Shown here piece by piece: positions 6,098 through 9,377 of a stretch of 9,377 nucleotides of DNA. The DNA comes from SAR202 cluster bacterium (GTDB lineage: Bacteria; Chloroflexota; Dehalococcoidia; SAR202; CAJWER01): NCBI GenBank assembly GCA_030740335.1, contig JASLXL010000017.1, positions 1 to 9,377 of the forward strand. The letters run 5' to 3'. The notes beneath the pieces were generated by a model that had not been told where the DNA came from, searched no databases, and saw nothing but the letters and a program-made list of their open reading frames with translations. Each line of letters starts with the position of its first letter. Position 1 is the first letter of the stretch. Made by a program: the position numbers and the translations under genes.

Positions 6098-6661
6098 TCA
6101 GTGCTTTTCTGCGCGCCATACGAATGCTGGGGGAATATTGCCTAGCGCTAACCCGCAATATATTTTCTTGGCTGAATACGCGGTAATTACATTGTTCGGG
6201 ACTGAGCATCGGGGGAGATAGGATACCTGCACAAATGAGCCACCAAGTCTAAGTAGTTTGAACGCTTCGCCACATATGGTTCGACGTAGTTGACCTCCCA
6301 TTGCATTTAGAGGTACTCCAGACACTATTTCGTCAAATTCTTCAATCCCTAAGGGTCGTGAAATGGCTACAACGTCTTTCGCATTTCCGCAAATGACAGT
6401 TGCCTTGGGAAAGGAGTTTCGCAGGAGTGTAGTGAAGTCTGATGACTGCTCCAAGAGAACCAAATTTTCTTCGGGAACCCCTTTTTCTAGTAGTGCTCTA
6501 GTGAAAGAACCTGTACCCGGTCCAAGCTCAAGAATGGGTCCATTAGTATCTGCCTCGATATGCCGTACCATAAGCGAACTGAGCGTCGAGCTACTGGGGA
6601 ATATGGCCCCCATTTGGAGTGGATGTCGTAGGTAGGCTTGAAGCCATATTTTATAACTCAT
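6098..6661 (-). CDS. SAM-dependent methyltransferase, phospholipid N-methyltransferase-like (PmtA / COG3963 type)
   Basis: 187 aa from ATG at 6659-6661. A TTG directly before it could also open the frame, but AGAGAA sits at a better distance for the ATG. It opens with LQAYLRHPLQMGAIFPSSS (7-25), the usual N-terminal helix of COG3963 proteins. SAM-binding motif I is LELGPGTGSF (44-53), the acidic ribose-binding residue is Glu71 (VLLEQ), GNAKDV is at 92-97, and the motif IV position holds SGVPL (114-118). Relatives methylate phosphatidylethanolamine to phosphatidylcholine at the membrane face; related folds act on rRNA or small molecules, so the substrate is unproven. The gene is visibly AT-richer than its neighbours, suggesting separate acquisition. 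It has no obvious functional partner nearby. Confidence 0.8.
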   Translation of the reverse strand: MSYKIWLQAYLRHPLQMGAIFPSSSTLSSLMVRHIEADTNGPILELGPGTGSFTRALLEKGVPEENLVLLEQSSDFTTLLRNSFPKATVICGNAKDVVAISRPLGIEEFDEIVSGVPLNAMGGQLRRTICGEAFKLLRLGGSFVQVSYLPRCSVPNNVITAYSAKKIYCGLALGNIPPAFVWRAEKH

Positions 6662-6699
6662 CAATTTCTCTGCTGAACAGTATCTTTTTTCATATCACT

Positions 6700-6727
6700 C
6701 TGCGTCTGTGGGCAGTATAACGGAGGG
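6700..6727 (+). repeat. Dispersed 28-nt repeat, copy C
   Basis: Begins CTGCGTCTGTGGGCAGTATA, 19 of 20 identical to copy B, then diverges (ACGGAGGG) and runs into G-rich sequence to about 6747 (AAGCGGGGAGGGGAGTGA against B's AGTGGATGGGGAGTGG). Same orientation as B. It lies 39 bases upstream of the methyltransferase start and about 85 bases before the second tRNA-like repeat. Confidence 0.65.
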
Positions 6728-6811
6728 GCAAGCGGGGAGGGGAGTGACACCGGTGGGGTGTTGAGGCTTAACAGAATGCGGCGCAGAGAAGTAGCGGAGT
6801 GCCCTCGATTC

Positions 6812-6924
6812 ACCAGACGATAACTGGACAGGTTCTGGAGAGGCTGCAGCTACGTAAGTGCAGCGCTTAGGTTCAGATTACTCTTAATCAGTAGGTTCTC
6901 GGTTCAAGTCCGAGGCGGGTCACC
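6812..6924 (+). repeat. 113-bp direct repeat, copy 2 (arm plus tRNA-Lys 3' half)
   Basis: Gapless match to 730-842 with four substitutions (6855, 6868, 6879, 6886). The arm features are kept: CTGGACAGG (6824-6832), CTGGAGAGG (6835-6843), and GCTGCA (6843-6848) / TGCAGC (6859-6864). Similarity stops sharply at the left side (about 6812) and right after CC at 6924. The two copies bound a unit with an exact period of 6,082 bp. Confidence 0.9.
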
Positions 6925-6925
6925 A
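6876..6925 (+). pseudogene. tRNA-Lys(CTT) 3' half, copy 2
   Basis: Same layout as copy 1: loop CTCTTAA (6881-6887) with anticodon CTT at 6883-6885 and the canonical A at position 37, variable loop AGGTT, T-arm CTCGG-TTCAAGT-CCGAG, acceptor strand GCGGGTC, then ACCA with the full CCA encoded (6923-6925). The anticodon stem is damaged at 30/40 (T opposite C), a pair that copy 1 keeps. So the two copies have decayed independently from a common intact ancestor. No 5' tRNA half is present. Confidence 0.75.
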
Positions 6926-7380
6926 ACCACCAACCGCATAACGAATGGCCTACTGGACATCCGGGAACCCCCGGTTCTTGCTATCGACATACCCAAATGG
7001 TCACGAAACTCTTCTGAGACCTCTTTTTCAGCTATCGTCAGGACCGATCCTTCCCGAACTCAATATCCTCGTCGATACGATACCGAACGAACGCGTTGAC
7101 TGTTCACCGGGGGATGATCTGATGCACTCAGTGATATGGGTGGGATCAGGACACCTGCAACGTCGTTTCGTCTCTCCTGGCCCCCATAGCATCATGTCCT
7201 GAGGGTGCACAGAGGCCTTTCGCAGCTTCATCTCTACCCTCGGCGCGGTACCTCGCCTCTTCCGTCCGCATGGTCACTTCAGGATGGACTAGGTACACGG
7301 CGGGTCCCATGCCCGGGTCTGGGGAGGGCGACCTGAGGACTGAGTCCCAAGAAGATCATAGGAATCATAGGGCGTTTCGA

Positions 7381-7557
7381 GCTACCTGCGCCCACTGCGA
7401 AGATGCCGCCTGTTCCACCTTCACTATATCAATCGTTGAAGACGACTTTCCCGAGGCAGGGCCAACATCCATAGCGATCGGATCTGATGGCCTACCGGTG
7501 ATCACGTACCATTCAAAAGTGGCGCACTGCAAAGAGGTGAAACGCAGCACTGACTGA
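7381..7557 (+). pseudogene. Decayed propeller-repeat protein fragment ('GSDGLPVITY' type)
   Basis: The frame reads CAHCEDAACSTFTISIVEDD, then FPEAGPTSIAIGSDGLPVIT and YHSKVAHCKEVKRSTD before TGA at 7555-7557. From memory this is one unit of a repeat found in large secreted propeller-like proteins of Chloroflexota and relatives, of the form 'kvAhC.daaCs...tSiaiGsDGlPviSY.d..ngdLkvAhC'. Between ITY and KVAHC about eight residues of the normal unit are missing, and only one repeat remains. An ATG exists at 7270, but codons 7270-7380 do not look like protein. Treated as a broken remnant. The rest of 6926-7790 shows nothing I can support except a small inverted repeat AGCGC/GCGCT at 7557-7571. Confidence 0.55.
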
Positions 7558-7772
7558 GCGCTGCGCGCGCTTAGTGGGGTGGAGGTTGGGAGTGCGTTCG
7601 ACGGGCAGCGTCCATACGCACATATGGGAAGCCGGATTATTGCAATGAGATTCAGGCTCGTCGGGAATCTTATTGGCAGCCGTCAGCGACGTGGTCAGGG
7701 CGTCTGTCCGATCTGGGTCCTCTTCTTAGCACCCAACGCAATGATGCCTTCGGGAGCGCCAGCCCATCCCCC

Positions 7773-7792
7773 AAAAAAGCACTTGTAGTGCT
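7773..7792 (-). terminator. Intrinsic terminator of the nicotinate phosphoribosyltransferase gene
   Basis: Read on the minus strand: AGCACT-ACA-AGTGCT followed at once by a T-run (TTTTTT counting the last T of the stem), a perfect 6-bp stem with a 3-base loop. The stem starts with the last two bases of the TAG stop codon (7791-7793), so gene end and terminator overlap. In the plus direction no T-run follows, so it acts one way. Confidence 0.8.
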
Positions 7793-8789
7793 ACATTACG
7801 CGGTCTAGGCGAGGGTTGGCGCTGATGCCCGGGATGCGGCCGCGTTTTGCCAATGGGCGGCCGTCTATCTCGTGGATGTCAGATTTGAATGGGTTGGGCT
7901 GCGCGGCGGCGATATAGTTGCCTACGCCGAAGGAAGTGACGGGCGCTCCGCTCTCGACGAACTCGCGTATGCGAGCCGCTGTGAAGCCGCCGCTGACCAT
8001 GATCTCGACGTGTCGGAAGCCCGCTATATCAAGCCGTGCACGGATCTCCTTGACCAGATCGGGTGTCACTCCACCCCTCTCCGGCGGGGTGTCTAGCCTG
8101 ATGCCCCGGAGCTTTTCTCGGAGACTATGCGCCACGTTCAGAGCCTCCTCGGCCTCGTCCTTGAACGTATCGACGAGGGCGACTCGGGGCACCTCTTGCG
8201 GCATGTGCCGGTCGAATGCTTGCATCGCCGCCACAGTATCGCCAATGACCAGGTTCAAAGGATGCGGCATGTTGCCTGCGGGGGTAACGCCCGCCAGCCG
8301 AGCGCCCTGGATGGTGGAGCAGGAGACGCAGCCTCCGGTGACGCTGGCATAGTCCATTTCAGCGGCGACATTGGGGTGCACGTTTCGGGCGCCTAGAGCG
8401 ACAACCGGCGTGTCTCCGGCCGCGGTGACACACTCACGGGCAGCGGTAGCCCATCCCGTGGAATGGGCCATGGTGCCGCAGATGGCTGTCTCGTACAGGC
8501 CAAGCGCCCCGTAGGGAGCCTTGACCCTCAGGACCACTTCACCAGCGTCGATAGACTCGCCCTCGTCCAGGGTCCAGACCTCGCTGCCGGTCTCCGGCAG
8601 TATCCTGCTGAGCAGCGTCCGGGCTTCGTTGAGCCCGCACACGACGCCGCCCCTCTCGGCAGTGAACTCCATCGTGACGATGGGGTTGATGCCCTCGTTC
8701 CTGAGGATGGTGAGGGTGCGTTGGAGGTACACATCGGCGGTATCCCCGACAAGCACTGATCGTCTAATCTCGAAGTCGCCGTTTGCCAT
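7791..8789 (-). CDS. pncB: Nicotinate phosphoribosyltransferase (NAD salvage)
   Basis: 332 aa, close to full length for the short form of the family (type II phosphoribosyltransferase fold, like archaeal enzymes). In the cytoplasm it joins nicotinate and PRPP to nicotinate mononucleotide, with ATP use, feeding the Preiss-Handler route to NAD. Seen: an N-terminal open-barrel part with VMEFTAERGG-like and SIDAGEVVLRVKAPYG (79-94) segments; GARNVHPNVAAEMDYASVTG (133-152, with Arg135 and His138 in the nicotinate/PRPP site); VALVDTFKDE (203-212); phosphate-binding VSGGFTAARI (265-274); SFGVGNYI (286-293); and the typical C-terminus KRGRIPGISANPRL (315-328). ATG at 8787-8789 has AAGGG about 10 bases upstream. 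It is co-directional with the phosphoesterase gene, 191 bases away, and closed by its own terminator. Quinolinate phosphoribosyltransferase is a relative but fits less well. Confidence 0.87.
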   Translation of the reverse strand: MANGDFEIRRSVLVGDTADVYLQRTLTILRNEGINPIVTMEFTAERGGVVCGLNEARTLLSRILPETGSEVWTLDEGESIDAGEVVLRVKAPYGALGLYETAICGTMAHSTGWATAARECVTAAGDTPVVALGARNVHPNVAAEMDYASVTGGCVSCSTIQGARLAGVTPAGNMPHPLNLVIGDTVAAMQAFDRHMPQEVPRVALVDTFKDEAEEALNVAHSLREKLRGIRLDTPPERGGVTPDLVKEIRARLDIAGFRHVEIMVSGGFTAARIREFVESGAPVTSFGVGNYIAAAQPNPFKSDIHEIDGRPLAKRGRIPGISANPRLDRVM

Positions 8790-8980
8790 TTATTTTTACC
8801 CTTGAAATACTCGGCGCCGGGGGGGTCGGAGATCTGGGCGCAGCTACGATTAACGCCATCGGCCGGTGTTAGCTCCGGCTCCAGGAGGAGGCCACTATAG
8901 CCCGGCAAGGTATATTACCCCGCGCCTGCCCAAACATCAAGGCGACGGGCGCCTGTGGTAGCTATGGACCCCTGCAGTCA

Positions 8981-9377
8981 TCACAGATCAACGGCGCTCG
9001 GAACCTCGTCAAGACCGTAGTAGTGATGCTCGACGCGGTCGTCGTAGACGCTGACGATGCGAATGCCAGATGGATCGTCTCCGAGAGGATAGCCAACCGG
9101 GCCGGAGATTACCACCTGCATCGGTCCGTCGAAGGAGATGGCGTTCTTGTGCCAGTGGCCGGCGAACACAGCTTCAACATTGTGCGAGCGCAGCAGTTCC
9201 AGCAGTGGCCCGCGTTGTGCACCAGGTATTGCCGCCGAGCTATCGGACTCCAAGGCGTACGTGCCGAACGGTGGGTGGTGCAGGAACAGCACCGTCCGTG
9301 CGATGCCCCGTCCCTGGGCCGCGGCGAGATCCTCTTGCAGTAGGTCCAATAGTCGTTCCCACTCGTCAGGGACCTCA
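8981..9377 (-). CDS. Calcineurin-like metallophosphoesterase, C-terminal part (cut by window edge)
   Basis: The minus frame is open from the right edge to TGA at 8981-8983, giving 131 codons. A TTG at 9347-9349 is not the real start, since coding sequence (EVPDEWERLLDLLQEDL) continues to the edge. Seen: ARTVLFLHHPPFG (the 'HHPP' metal-site motif) and VEAVFAGHWHKN (the 'GHxH' motif), both ligands of the two-metal centre of the calcineurin-like superfamily, then a beta-rich C-terminus VVISGPVGYPLGDDPSGIRI. The spacing and the GPVGYPLG end fit the CpdA/CSTP1-like branch (cyclic nucleotide or protein phosphoesterases); the substrate cannot be told. The first metal motifs (D-x-H, GDxxD, GNHD) lie outside the window. 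Confidence 0.85.
   Translation of the reverse strand, partial: EVPDEWERLLDLLQEDLAAAQGRGIARTVLFLHHPPFGTYALESDSSAAIPGAQRGPLLELLRSHNVEAVFAGHWHKNAISFDGPMQVVISGPVGYPLGDDPSGIRIVSVYDDRVEHHYYGLDEVPSAVDL

Noticed and set aside
5967..6221. 84-codon plus frame in the spacer before the methyltransferase
   Set aside because: It overlaps the 3' end of the methyltransferase on the opposite strand and shows no coding pattern or ribosome site.
6945..7202. 85-codon plus frame right after the second tRNA-like repeat
   Set aside because: No recognisable motif, no ribosome site and irregular composition; an opposing minus frame (7028-7231) is equally poor.
1..9377. CRISPR array, transposase or integrase
   Set aside because: No regularly spaced identical repeats with unique spacers, and no frame with DDE or tyrosine-recombinase motifs was seen on either strand.

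Overview
The window looks like a bacterial chromosome segment from an uncultured lineage. My best guess is Chloroflexota (SAR202 / Dehalococcoidia-like). The guess rests on gene types (a five-bladed-propeller glycosidase-like protein, a cytoplasmic S1 sulfatase, a decayed 'GSDGLPVITY' propeller repeat, a PmtA-like methyltransferase), several apparent TTG starts, and about one third of the window being non-coding. No marker gene proves it.

Layout. Left edge (1-419, minus): N-terminal part of a glycoside-hydrolase-like beta-propeller protein that runs off the window. 420-842: fragments of coding sequence on the minus strand, ending at a 113-bp repeat (730-842) whose last ~49 bp are the 3' half of a tRNA-Lys(CTT) gene. 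843-6811: a block with a 49-codon ORF, a lone DppB-type ABC permease (1242-2231, plus), a sulfatase (2527-3969, minus), a small Thr/Pro-rich ORF (4074-4265, plus), an MFS_3-type exporter whose 5' end looks frameshifted (4417 to about 5777, minus), and an AT-richer methyltransferase (6098-6661, minus). 6812-6924: a second copy of the 113-bp repeat, 109/113 identical, exactly 6,082 bp from the first. 6925-7790: mostly non-coding, with one decayed propeller repeat. Right end (minus): a metallophosphoesterase cut by the window edge (8981-9377), then nicotinate phosphoribosyltransferase (7791-8789), closed by a clear intrinsic terminator that overlaps its stop codon.

The block between the repeats is the main point of interest. 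Neither repeat copy has the 5' half of a tRNA, and both carry the same ~65-bp arm upstream of the tRNA-matching part. Tandem elements inserted into one tRNA-Lys gene would leave this pattern (arm plus attachment core at each junction), so 843-6924 can be read as one accreted cargo module. It has no integrase of its own and its genes do not form a pathway: half an importer, a sulfatase, an efflux pump and a lipid-type methyltransferase, in mixed orientation and separated by long spacers. Three copies of a short dispersed repeat (2361-2388, 4291-4318, 6700-6727) lie in those spacers. The module reading is inference; the repeats are directly visible.

Outside the block, the phosphoesterase and the NAD-salvage gene look like ordinary chromosomal genes.
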